A stretch of 41,019 nucleotides of DNA from SLRI01 sp036796215 (GTDB lineage: Bacteria > Pseudomonadota > Alphaproteobacteria > Geminicoccales > Geminicoccaceae): positions 1 to 41,019 of the forward strand of contig DAIRDJ010000021.1 of NCBI GenBank assembly GCA_036796215.1. Reading direction: 5' to 3'. Under the pieces are notes generated by a model. The model made no database searches. It was not told where the DNA came from and saw nothing but the letters and a program-made list of their open reading frames with translations. This document shows, in pieces, positions 32,729-40,004 of this stretch. Position numbers and translations under genes: made by a program. Positions within the stretch are counted from its first letter, which is position 1. The number at the start of each line of letters is the position of its first letter.

Positions 32729-33526
32729 ATGACCGAGATCGACCCCGGCCTCAGGCTCGCCGCTGCCGAAGCCGTCGCGCGCGAAGCCGGCAGCCTCGCC
32801 CGCAGCTTCTACGAGGCCCGCGACAGCCTCGAGATCGAGAGCAAAGGGTCACAGGATCTGGTCAGCAAGGCTGATCGCGAGGTCGAAACCCTGATCCGCG
32901 AGCGCCTGTCGAAACTCTTCCCCGAGGATGGCTTCGTCGGCGAGGAGCATGCGCACGACCTCGTGGATGCCGCCTCGGGTGGCCATTGGGTGATCGACCC
33001 GATCGACGGCACCTGGTGCTTTTTGAACGGCATCGGCGCCTGGTGCGTCAGCCTCGCCTACGAGCGGGCCGGCCGGATCGAGACAGGCGTCATCTACGAC
33101 CCCATGGCGGGTGAGCTCTTTTCTGCCCGCCGCGGCGGTGGGGCACGCCTCAACGGCCGGACGATCCAGGTCTCGGCATCGACCTCGCTCGGCGATGGTA
33201 CGGTGAGCCTCGGCTACTCGCTGCGCTGCCCCCACGAGGAGATGCTGCCGCTGTTCACGAAGCTCCTGGCCGCCGGCGGCATGTACCACCGTCACGGTTC
33301 GGGCGCCCTGGGGCTCGCCTGGACGGCAGCCGGCCGGCTGATCGGCTATGTCGAGCCGCACATGAACAGCTGGGACTGCCTCGCCGGGCTGCTCCTGATC
33401 GAGGAAGCCGGCGGCTTTGCCCACGATTTCCTCCAGAACAACGGGCTCCTCGACGGCAACCTGGTCATCGCCGGCCCGCAGTCCCTGCAGGCCGAACTCG
33501 AACGGCTGACCAGCCACTGGGCCTGA
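32729..33526 (+). CDS. Inositol monophosphatase family protein
   Basis: 265-residue Mg-dependent phosphatase of the IMPase/histidinol-phosphatase/FBPase family. Metal ligands are in GEEH (71-74) and VIDPIDGTWCFLNG (D90 and D93), with the C-terminal NSWDCLAGLLLIEEAGG. GSGALGLAWTAAGRLIGYVE precedes the last motif. Length is normal. ATG 32729 has no strong ribosome site, but the protein starts close to the family alignment. The substrate (inositol phosphate, histidinol phosphate, or 3'-phosphoadenylate-type) cannot be told. The upstream 115 nt is shared with the divergent aldo/keto reductase. Confidence 0.92.
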   Translation: MTEIDPGLRLAAAEAVAREAGSLARSFYEARDSLEIESKGSQDLVSKADREVETLIRERLSKLFPEDGFVGEEHAHDLVDAASGGHWVIDPIDGTWCFLNGIGAWCVSLAYERAGRIETGVIYDPMAGELFSARRGGGARLNGRTIQVSASTSLGDGTVSLGYSLRCPHEEMLPLFTKLLAAGGMYHRHGSGALGLAWTAAGRLIGYVEPHMNSWDCLAGLLLIEEAGGFAHDFLQNNGLLDGNLVIAGPQSLQAELERLTSHWA

Positions 33527-33593
33527 TCCAGATCAAGGCACCCCCTGCAGGAGTGTGATGCAGCACGGGCCGAACCAGCGAAAGGAACTGCTC

Positions 33594-33938
33594 ATGACCA
33601 CCTCCTACCTCGAGCTCGAGAAGCACTACCAGGCGCAGAGCAAGGCGCTGCACAAGGACGGCGGTGCCGCCCTCGCCGCCTTCCGCGACGTCGTCAAGGC
33701 GGCGAGCACCGACGGTGCCTTGAGCCACAAGGACAAGGAGCTCATCGCCCTCGCCATCTCGGTCGCCATCCGCTGCGAAGGCTGCATCGTCTTCCACAGC
33801 CGCGCCTGCCTCCGCCTGGGTGCGACCCGGGCCGAGATCCTGGAGATGCTCGGCGTCGCGGTCGAAATGGGCGGTGGACCGTCCGCCATCTTCGGTGCTC
33901 AGGCGCTGGCCTGCTACGACGAGATGGCAGCGGCCTAG
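33594..33938 (+). CDS. Carboxymuconolactone decarboxylase/AhpD family protein
   Basis: 114-residue protein with the AhpD-like redox motif C61-E-G-C64-I-V-F-H68 preceded by SHKDKELIALAISVAIR. It belongs to the carboxymuconolactone decarboxylase/alkylhydroperoxidase D fold; the CxxC-His set suggests thiol-disulfide or peroxide chemistry. Start is uncertain: ATG 33594 has AAAGGAA upstream, while in-frame ATG 33558 has AGGAG 4 nt before it and would add 12 residues. The shorter form fits the family better. It follows the phosphatase gene by 67 nt. Confidence 0.88.
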   Translation: MTTSYLELEKHYQAQSKALHKDGGAALAAFRDVVKAASTDGALSHKDKELIALAISVAIRCEGCIVFHSRACLRLGATRAEILEMLGVAVEMGGGPSAIFGAQALACYDEMAAA

Positions 33939-34101
33939 CGCTGACGACGCACGAATTGCGCCCGCTCCTGCGTCGAGGCGGCGAAGGGCATTGTCGGTGC
34001 GGCCGAAGCCGCCGCCTCGCCGGCACTGGCATCGGGACCGACCCAACCGCCGGAGGCGCTCGAACTAGGCGCCGCCCGGCGGTGCTTCTTTCAGCTGCCC
34101 G

Positions 34102-36018
34102 TCAGAGCCCTGCCTTGCGCAACCCCTCCAGCACATGGCGACTGTGCTCGGGCGTGCCGAGCAGGCTCGCGAACCCCTCGGCATTGAAGAACGGGGCCGT
34201 CCGGCGGAGCCGATCGACTGCCGCGGCCGCTTGATCGTCCTGGTCGAGCTGCGCATGCGAGGCGGCGAGGATGGCGTGCCACAGCGGCTCCTCACCGACC
34301 GCGTTCTCGAAGCGATCGAACAGCGCGATCGCATCGGCGTAGCGGCCTTCCAGGTAGTAGGCGACGCCCAAGCTGACGAGCCCATCGAAGCGGAGATGCG
34401 GATCAATCTGCAGCGCCAGCTCCATCGACGACAGCGCCACGTCGGGGCGGCCTGAGAATATTGCCACGCTGGCGCGAATGGCATGGCTCAGCGCGTTGTT
34501 GGGATTGAGATCGAGCGCCCGATTGATTTCCCGCTCGGCGCCTGCGAGGTCGCCATGGAACTCCAAGATCTCGGCCTGGAGTGAATGGGCCGAGGCGTTC
34601 TGTGGGTCGAGCTCGATCGCGCCCAGCGCCTCCTCCTGCGCGGCAGCCAGGGCGCGATCGGGCCATTGGGTCCAGCCGAGCTTGAGGTCGTTGAGGTAGG
34701 TCCAGCCGCGCTCGACATGCGCATCGGCATAGTCGGGATCGATGGCAATGGTGCGCTCGAACATCTCCCGCGCCTCGAAATTCGCGTCACGCTCTACGCG
34801 GCGCAGCAGGTCCCGGCCACGCAGCACGAGATCATAGGCGCCGAGGTTTTCGGTGGGCTTGGCGAAGGACTGGGCCTGCTCCGCGTGCGCAACCCGAACG
34901 GCGAGCGCCGCCACGAGCTGCCGGGTGATCCGATCCTGCAGCTCGAAGACATCGGCCAGCTCCTCGTCGAAGCGCTCGGACCAGAGGAGCACACCGCCCT
35001 CGGCGTCGCTCAGCTGGACATTGACCCTGAGCCGCTCGCCCGCCCGCTGGATCGATCCGCTCACCACGTAGCGGGCACCCAGCTCGGCCGCCAGCTCGTC
35101 GAGTGGCGCCGGGCCGTCCTTGTAGGGCGCAACCGCGCTCCAGGAGAGCACCAGCAAGCCGGAGAATCGGCCGAGGGCACTGATGACCTCTTCGGTCACG
35201 CCATCGCTGAACTAGGCCTGCTCGACGTTGCCGCTCCGATCCTCGAACGGCAGCACCGCGATCGTCGGCTTCCCGGCGCGGGCAACGGGGCCGGCCGGTG
35301 CCTTGTCGGCGGGCATTCGCGCCTCGCGCTCGCCGACCAGTCCCAACGGCCCGAGGGTCAGGAATGCCCCGAGCCCGCCCAGGAGCACTACCCCCAGCAC
35401 AGCTGCCGGCACCAACATGCGGCGGCGCGGCAGGCGGCGACGCGCACCACTCGCCGACGTGCCGACGGCGAAGACGCGCACGGGCTCCTCGATGTTCTTC
35501 AGGCTGTGCGCGCCCAAATCCTCGAACACGACATCGAGCGGACCGGCGCGCTTGCCGGCGAACTGGTCGTGCACCGCGGCTGAGACGGCAATGCCGCCGG
35601 GCTCGGCCAGCGCCTCGATACGCGCCGCCACATTGACGCCATTGCCGAACACGTCGTCGCCATCGACGAACACGTCACCGAGGTTGAGCCCGATGCGAAA
35701 CGCCAGCTGCTGGTCGGCCGGCAGCGCCGCGTTGCGCTGGGCGAGCGCGGCCTGGATCTCGACCGCCGCCGTCAGCGCCTCGACGACACTCTCGAAGATG
35801 GCGAGCACGGCATCGCCGGCAGTGCCGACAACGCGACCCCGATGCCGAACGAGCCGTTCGTCGATGACCTGTCGACAGGCCATCAGCCGGGCATGCGTGC
35901 CGGCCTCGTCGATACCCATGAGCCGACTGTAGCCAGCGACATCGGCATGCAGGATCGCAGCGAGTCGTCGCGTAGTGCTGCTGTCGGCAGCCTGATGCCC
36001 AGACTCGGAGCTAACCAA
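34102..36018 (-). pseudogene. Class III adenylate cyclase with TPR repeats, split by an in-frame TAG
   Basis: One continuous frame from TTG 36018 to 34102 (639 codons), broken by a single TAG at 35214-35212. Upstream part: a class III cyclase catalytic domain with metal-binding D26 (LHADVAGYSRLM) and D69 (GTAGDAVLAIF), NGVNVAARIEALAEPGG, then a membrane helix (VPAAVLGVVLLGGLGAFLTL) and GKPTIAVLPFEDRSGNVEQA. Downstream part: FSDGVTEEVISALGRF, YVVSGSIQRAGERLRVNVQL, WSERFDEELADVFELQDRIT, then TPR-like repeats. In relatives EQ-YFxDGxxE is continuous, so TAG stands where Tyr is expected. It may be a real nonsense mutation, a base error, or readthrough. The GTG at 35199 lacks a ribosome site. Confidence 0.8.
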
Positions 36019-36084
36019 GAACCGTCATCACCGGCCCAACCTCGGGTGTCATCACGAATCATTGACTTGCCTGTCCCGGCGGCA

Positions 36085-36101
36085 ATTGCAATGCATGCAA
36101 T
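36085..36101. promoter_or_regulatory. Small palindrome upstream of the YHS gene
   Basis: ATTGCA and TGCAAT flank a 5-nt centre (ATGCA), 45 nt before the YHS start. TTGACT at 36062-36067 resembles a -35 box, but no convincing -10 follows at 16-18 nt, so the promoter is not claimed. The dyad may be an operator for the divergent YHS and cyclase genes. Confidence 0.3.
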
Positions 36102-36146
36102 CATGCCGAGCGATTTGGTGGGCTTAACGGATTCTTGGAGTTGCGT

Positions 36147-36611
36147 ATGGCCCTCGCACCGACCAACCGCGTTTTGGCCGCCGTTTTCGGCGCCGTGCTC
36201 GGCATGGCAACGCTCGGCGTTCAGGCTGGCGAGGCTGTCTACACCTCGGCCGACAATGTCGCCATCCAGGGCTACGATCCGGTCGCCTACTTCACCGAAT
36301 CACGCCCGGTGAAGGGCGACCCCGCCATCGAGGAGGAGTGGCAGGGTGCCCGCTGGCAGTTCGCCTCGGCCGAGAACCGCGCCTTGTTTTCCGAGAATCC
36401 CGACCAGTACGCCCCGCGCTACGGCGGCTTCTGTGCCGGCGGCATGTCGCTCGGCCGCAAGGCGCCGATCGACCCCGAGGCCTGGGTGATCGTCGACGGC
36501 AAGCTCTTCCTCGGCGGCTCGAGCAACGCCATCGACTACTTCACCACCGATGGCGAGGACCGGATGGCCAAGGCCGACACCAACTGGGACGAATTCGGCC
36601 AGACCGAGTAG
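36147..36611 (+). CDS. YHS domain protein, exported
   Basis: 154-residue protein with an N-terminal signal (RVLAAVFGAVLGMATLGVQA, probable cleavage before GEAVY). A YHS-type domain follows: VAIQGYDPVAYFTESRPVKGD, FASAENRALFSENPDQYAPRYGGFCAGGMSLG, KAPIDPEAWVIVDGKLFL. YHS domains of this kind are linked to metal binding, often copper or iron, in the periplasm; the specific role is unknown. ATG 36147 has GGAG at 36137-36140, which decides it over an upstream in-frame start. It is divergent from the interrupted cyclase. Confidence 0.85.
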   Translation: MALAPTNRVLAAVFGAVLGMATLGVQAGEAVYTSADNVAIQGYDPVAYFTESRPVKGDPAIEEEWQGARWQFASAENRALFSENPDQYAPRYGGFCAGGMSLGRKAPIDPEAWVIVDGKLFLGGSSNAIDYFTTDGEDRMAKADTNWDEFGQTE

Positions 36612-36651
36612 CTGCCGGACCACCACACCGGCTATCAAACCGGCTGGCAGC
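36611..36651 (+). terminator. Weak hairpin after the YHS gene
   Basis: GCTGCC (36611-36616) and GGCAGC (36646-36651) can pair around a loop carrying two ACCGGCT copies. It begins at the last base of the YHS stop codon. The stem is short and no clear U-tract follows, so it is only a candidate terminator. Confidence 0.28.
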
Positions 36652-36762
36652 CTGTCTGCTACGCCGCAAATCGACGCGTGCGTGGCGCGGGCAGGCGATC
36701 CAGAGGCCAGCGATCCGTGCGACAAGCCACCGATCGCGACCTCGCCAGCGGATGCAGCACCA

Positions 36763-37653
36763 ATGACCGAAACTGTCGTCAGTTCCGCCACCAGGACCAT
36801 CAGGATCGGCTTCGACCAGCCGTTCTGCGTCATCGGCGAGAGGATCAACCCCACAGGCCGGAAGAAGCTCGCGGCCGAGATGGCCGCCGGCGACTTCACG
36901 ACGGTCGAGGCCGACACGCTGGCCCAGGTCGCGGCCGGGGCGCACATGCTCGACGTCAATGCCGGCATCCCCCTGGCCGACGAGCCCGCGATCCTGGCGA
37001 AGACCATCCAGCTGGTGCAGTCCTTGACCGACCTGCCGCTCTCGATCGACAGCTCGATCGTCGCCGCCTTGGAGGCCGGCCTCGCCGTCTATCAGGGCCG
37101 TCCGCTGGTCAACTCGGTCACCGGCGAGGAGGATCGCCTCGAGGCCGTCCTGCCGCTGATCAGGAAGTACGACTGTGCGGTCGTCGCCATCTCCAACGAC
37201 GAGACCGGCATCTCCGAGGATCCCGACGTCCGCTTCGCGGTCGCGAGGAAGATCGTCGAGCGGGCGGCTGATCATGGCATCAAGGCCGCGGACATCGTGG
37301 TCGACCCGCTGGTCATGCCGATCGGGGCCTTGGGCCAGGCCGGCAACTCGGCCTTTCGCCTGATCCGCCGGCTCAGGGAGGAGCTCGAGGTCAACACCAC
37401 CTGTGGCGCGTCGAACGTCAGCTTCGGCCTGCCCAACCGCCACGGGCTCAACGCTGCCTTCTTGTGCATGGCGGCAGGTGCGGGCATGACGTCGGCCATC
37501 ATGAACCCGCTGCACGCCGAGGAGATGACCGCGATCATGGGGGCCGACGTGATGCTCGGCAAGGACCGGGACTGCCGCCGCTGGCTCAAGCACTTTCGCG
37601 AGCCTACCGCCGCCGCCAGCGAGCGTGGCGAAAGGCGTCGCCGGCGTGCATGA
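36763..37653 (+). CDS. Methyltetrahydrofolate:corrinoid protein methyltransferase
   Basis: 296-residue TIM-barrel of the dihydropteroate synthase/MeTr superfamily. It should move a methyl group between tetrahydrofolate and a corrinoid protein in the cytoplasm. Seen: FCVIGERINPTGRKKL (22-36), HMLDVNAGIP, LPLSIDSSIVAALEAGL, NSVTGEEDR, VVDPLVMPIGAL and SNVSFGLPNRHGLNAAFL. ATG 36763 was chosen because the family starts there; the frame is open back to 36550 but overlaps the YHS gene. Its stop overlaps an ATG (ATGA at 37650-37653), leading through two mini-ORFs to the RACo-like gene. No corrinoid protein or MttB-type methyltransferase is in the window. Confidence 0.93.
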   Translation: MTETVVSSATRTIRIGFDQPFCVIGERINPTGRKKLAAEMAAGDFTTVEADTLAQVAAGAHMLDVNAGIPLADEPAILAKTIQLVQSLTDLPLSIDSSIVAALEAGLAVYQGRPLVNSVTGEEDRLEAVLPLIRKYDCAVVAISNDETGISEDPDVRFAVARKIVERAADHGIKAADIVVDPLVMPIGALGQAGNSAFRLIRRLREELEVNTTCGASNVSFGLPNRHGLNAAFLCMAAGAGMTSAIMNPLHAEEMTAIMGADVMLGKDRDCRRWLKHFREPTAAASERGERRRRRA

Positions 37654-37701
37654 GCACCCAACCGCTGCCATGACCCAGCCGCTGCCATGATCCAACCGCT
37701 G
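37650..37701 (+). repeat. Triplicated gene start (three ATG units chained by ATGA overlaps)
   Basis: Three near-copies of the same start lie in tandem: 37650-37669, 37670-37686 and 37687-37701. Each begins ATGA and shares CCA(A/G)CCGCTG. Units 1 and 2 encode the mini-ORFs MSTQPLP and MTQPLP, whose TGA stops overlap the next ATG; unit 3 is the real start (MIQPLIVF). The three ATGs are in three different frames, and the first overlaps the methyltransferase stop. Confidence 0.85.
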
Positions 37702-39411
37702 ATCGTCTTCACCCCGTCGGGCAAGCGCGGCCGCTTTCCCGAGGGCACGCCCGTGCTCACCGCCGCCCGCCAGCTCGGCGTCGATATCGACAGTGTCTGC
37801 GGTGGCCGGGCGATCTGCGGCCGCTGTGCGGTCGATGTCGGCACCGGCACGTTCGCCAAGCTCGGTGTGGAGAGTGCCGCCGACCACCTCGCCCCGCCGA
37901 CCACGACCGAGCTCCGCTACCGGGAGAAGAAGGGTCTGAAACCCGGCCGCCGGCTCTCCTGCCAGGCGACGCTCGAGGCCGACGTGGTGATCGACGTTCC
38001 GCCCGAGAGCCAGGTCCACAAGCAGGTCGTGCGCAAGCGCGCCGAGGTCCGCGAGATCCAGCTCGATCCGGTCCTGCGGCTCCACTATGTCGAGGTCGCC
38101 GAGCCCGACATGCACGACGCCAGGGGCGATTTCGAGCGGCTCAAGGAAGCCTTGCGCGACCAGTGGGGCCTGACCGAGCTCACCATCGACCTGCCCACGC
38201 TGCGCGCTCTGCAGCCCAAGCTCCGCAAGGGCAACTGGACGCTCACCGCCGTTGTCCACGACAAGAAACGCATCATCGCCACCCGGCCTGGTTTCCACGA
38301 CAAGGCCTATGGCATCGCCGTGGATATCGGGTCGACCACCATCGCCGCCCACTTGTGCGACCTGCAGACCGGCGCGGTNNNNNNNNNNNNNNNNNNNNNN
38401 NNNNNNNNNNNNNNNNNNNNNNNNNNNNNNNNNNNNNNNNNNNNNNNNNNNNNNNNNNNNNNNNNNNNNNNNNNNNNNACCGCCGGCGTGCTGCTCTCCG
38501 AGGGCCCGCACCTGCAGGACGAGATGATGCTGGTGGTCGATGTCGGCACCAATGCCGAGATCGTCCTGGGCAACCGCCATCGCCTCCTCGCCTGCAGCTC
38601 CCCCACCGGCCCCGCCTTCGAGGGGGCGCAGCTCACCTCCGGGCAACGCGCCGCACCGGGGGCGATCGAGCGGGTGCGCATCGACCCCGCCACGCTCGAG
38701 CCCCGCTTCTCCGTCATCGGCACCGACTACTGGTCGAACGAGGAGGGCTTCGCCGCCGCCACCCGCCGGATCGGCGTGACCGGCATCTGCGGCTCCGGCA
38801 TCATCGAGGCCGTGGCCGAGATGTACCTCGCCGGCATCATCGACCAGGACGGCGTCGTCGACGGCTCCCTCGCTGCCAGGACCCACCGCATCGTCCCCGA
38901 AGGCCGCACCTTCAGCTACATCCTGCAACCCGGTGCCGAGGACCGACCCGAGGTCAAGATCACCCAGACCGACATCCGCGCCATCCAGCTCGCCAAGGCC
39001 GCCCTTTACGCCGGCTGCCGCCTGCTCATGGACCGGCTCGGCATCGACACCGTCGACCGGATCATGCTCGCCGGCGCCTTCGGCAGCCATATCGACCCCA
39101 AATACGCCCTCATTCTCGGCCTCGTCCCCGACTGCCGCCTCGACCGGCTCAGCTCCGCCGGCAACGCCGCCGGCACCGGCGCCCGCATCGCCCTGCTCAA
39201 CACCGAAGCCCGCCGCGAGATCGAAACCCTGGCCCGGCGGATCGAGAAGGTCGAGACCGCCATCGAGCCCAAGTTCCAGGACCACTTCGTCCAGGCCATG
39301 GCCATCCCGCACAAGACCGCCGCCTACCCGGAGCTGGCGAAGGTGGTGGACCTGCCGGCGCCGAAGCGGGCGCTCGGCGACGCCGGTCAAAGGCGCCGCC
39401 GCAGGGGCTAG
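37687..39411 (+). CDS. RACo-like ferredoxin/ASKHA corrinoid reactivation protein (contains assembly gap)
   Basis: Known sequence is about 540 residues on two sides of a 100-N gap. N-terminal 2Fe-2S ferredoxin domain: C38, C44, C47 (SVCGGRAICGRC, C-x5-C-x2-C) and C92 (RLSCQAT). After a linker comes an ASKHA ATPase-like domain (DUF4445): YGIAVDIGSTTIAAHLCDLQTG, then after the gap TAGVLLSEGP, LVVDVGTNAEIVLG, GICGSGIIEAVAEM and IMLAGAFGSHIDPKYAL. RACo-type proteins use ATP to reduce inactivated Co(II) corrinoid to Co(I), supporting the neighbouring methyltransferase. From memory of relatives (about 680 residues), well over 100 residues are missing. ATG 37687 is reached by ATGA overlap from a mini-ORF. 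Confidence 0.88.
   Translation: MIQPLIVFTPSGKRGRFPEGTPVLTAARQLGVDIDSVCGGRAICGRCAVDVGTGTFAKLGVESAADHLAPPTTTELRYREKKGLKPGRRLSCQATLEADVVIDVPPESQVHKQVVRKRAEVREIQLDPVLRLHYVEVAEPDMHDARGDFERLKEALRDQWGLTELTIDLPTLRALQPKLRKGNWTLTAVVHDKKRIIATRPGFHDKAYGIAVDIGSTTIAAHLCDLQTGAXXXXXXXXXXXXXXXXXXXXXXXXXXXXXXXXXXTAGVLLSEGPHLQDEMMLVVDVGTNAEIVLGNRHRLLACSSPTGPAFEGAQLTSGQRAAPGAIERVRIDPATLEPRFSVIGTDYWSNEEGFAAATRRIGVTGICGSGIIEAVAEMYLAGIIDQDGVVDGSLAARTHRIVPEGRTFSYILQPGAEDRPEVKITQTDIRAIQLAKAALYAGCRLLMDRLGIDTVDRIMLAGAFGSHIDPKYALILGLVPDCRLDRLSSAGNAAGTGARIALLNTEARREIETLARRIEKVETAIEPKFQDHFVQAMAIPHKTAAYPELAKVVDLPAPKRALGDAGQRRRRRG
38379..38478. other. Assembly gap (100 N)
   Basis: Exactly 100 unknown bases lie inside the RACo-like gene, a common placeholder for a gap of unknown size. 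The frames on both sides agree by the arithmetic of the placeholder, but comparison with family length suggests the true gap is several hundred bases. Nothing else can be said about its content. Confidence 0.98.
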
Positions 39412-39613
39412 GCGAGCAGGACCAGGGCATCAGCAGTAGGAATATTAGCCGATAGCCCTGCCACGGTCAAGCCTGCACTCGGGTTCGATCGGCAAGCGGC
39501 ACGCAGCTCGGCCGGCAGGCCCGGTGTCCGGTCGGTGTCGCAGCTGCTGGCGTAAGGCTAACGCTCTGAAATAGAAGCTACAAACAGGGATGCCTGCGGC
39601 AAGCTGTCCGCTC

Positions 39614-39695
39614 GGGTTCGTTCGCAAATCCCGGGTTCGTTCGTCCGATTCCTGGGTTCGATCGTCGATTCCGTGGGTTCGTTCGTCGTCCGCTC
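39614..39695. repeat. Four iteron-like direct repeats, about 21-bp period
   Basis: Copies of GGGTTCGTTCGTC (third copy GGGTTCGATCGTC; the first diverges after GGGTTCGTTCG) begin at 39614, 39633, 39654 and 39675, spaced 19, 21 and 21 bp. TCCGCTCGGG occurs at both edges (39607-39616 and 39689-39698). Two-helical-turn spacing places the copies on one face of DNA, as for binding sites of a dimeric or cooperative protein. Confidence 0.75.
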
Positions 39696-39740
39696 GGGTG
39701 CAAAACGAGCCATTTGTAACGAAAAGTGACGGATTCTGCG

Positions 39741-39922
39741 CCATAAGCAACGCTAATGGCGCATGGATCGACTCATTTCTCGGGTTATGCGTCATACACC
39801 GACTCATTTCTTGGGTTATGGCGCATCAAACGACACATCCCGAGCCGGAATGAGTCGGTATAGGACGCATGAATCGGCAGTTTGTTGGTAGGCATATGAG
39901 TCATGATAAGCGTTGCTTATGG
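39741..39922. repeat. Block bounded by 14-bp inverted repeats (MITE/REP-like candidate)
   Basis: CCATAAGCAACGCT occurs at 39741-39754 and, inverted, at 39909-39922, enclosing 154 nt with no gene. Both ends continue inward to a GACTCAT motif. Inside are two 31-bp direct repeats and an inverted copy of their first 9 bp. This arrangement resembles a non-autonomous mobile element or a dispersed repeat. No transposase or clear target-site duplication is seen. Confidence 0.5.
39769..39830. repeat. Two tandem 31-bp direct repeats
   Basis: Units 39769-39799 and 39800-39830 share CGACTCATTTCT, then C or T, then GGGTTATG, and a GCRTCAT/GCGCAT-like end. A decayed third start (CGACACATCC) follows at 39831, and an inverted AATGAGTCG lies at 39849-39857. 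ATGGCGCAT occurs at 39756-39764 and again at 39818-39826. Confidence 0.75.
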
Positions 39923-39929
39923 GAAGAGT

Positions 39930-39954
39930 CACGGGGAGGCAGCGCCTCCCCGTG
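39930..39954 (-). terminator. Strong hairpin downstream of the membrane protein gene
   Basis: CACGGGGAGGC (39930-39940) and GCCTCCCCGTG (39944-39954) form a perfect 11-bp stem with a 3-nt loop. It lies about 50 nt after the stop of the minus-strand membrane gene; a second small hairpin (ATAAGC/GCTTAT, 39906-39920) follows. The tail after the stem on the minus strand (GACTCTTCCC) is only moderately T-rich, so termination is likely but not certain. Confidence 0.5.
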
Positions 39955-40004
39955 GGCCCCTCCGGTCATTTGCGGCGGTGGATGATCGGGGCGGCGGTCC
40001 CGTT

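Larger units (their letters stand above)
39412..40004. other. 593-nt non-coding, lower-GC spacer rich in repeats
   Basis: No convincing gene. Base composition drops well below the neighbours, especially 39700-39900. It contains the 21-bp repeat array (39614-39695), the inverted-repeat-bounded block (39741-39922) and a strong hairpin (39930-39954), each listed separately. Open frames on both strands (for example minus 39807-39445) are mostly translations of the repeats. Confidence 0.8.

Noticed and set aside
36550..36762. Upstream extension of the methyltransferase frame
   Set aside because: It overlaps the YHS gene and codes for residues with no match to the family start.
36541..39390. Very long minus-strand open frame opposite the methyltransferase and RACo-like genes
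   Set aside because: It is antisense to two clear genes, crosses the assembly gap, and has the His/Asp/Gly-rich composition that arises opposite high-GC codon bias.
39633..39685. GGGTTCGTTCG and GGGTTCGATCG resemble tRNA T-arms
   Set aside because: No acceptor, D or anticodon stems can be built around any copy, and the spacing is a simple direct repeat.
39445..39807. Minus-strand open frame of 120 codons with DERT-type repeats
   Set aside because: The repeats follow from the 21-bp DNA array, the plus strand gives an equally repetitive frame, and there is no ribosome site or recognisable domain. Kept as a repeat, not a gene.
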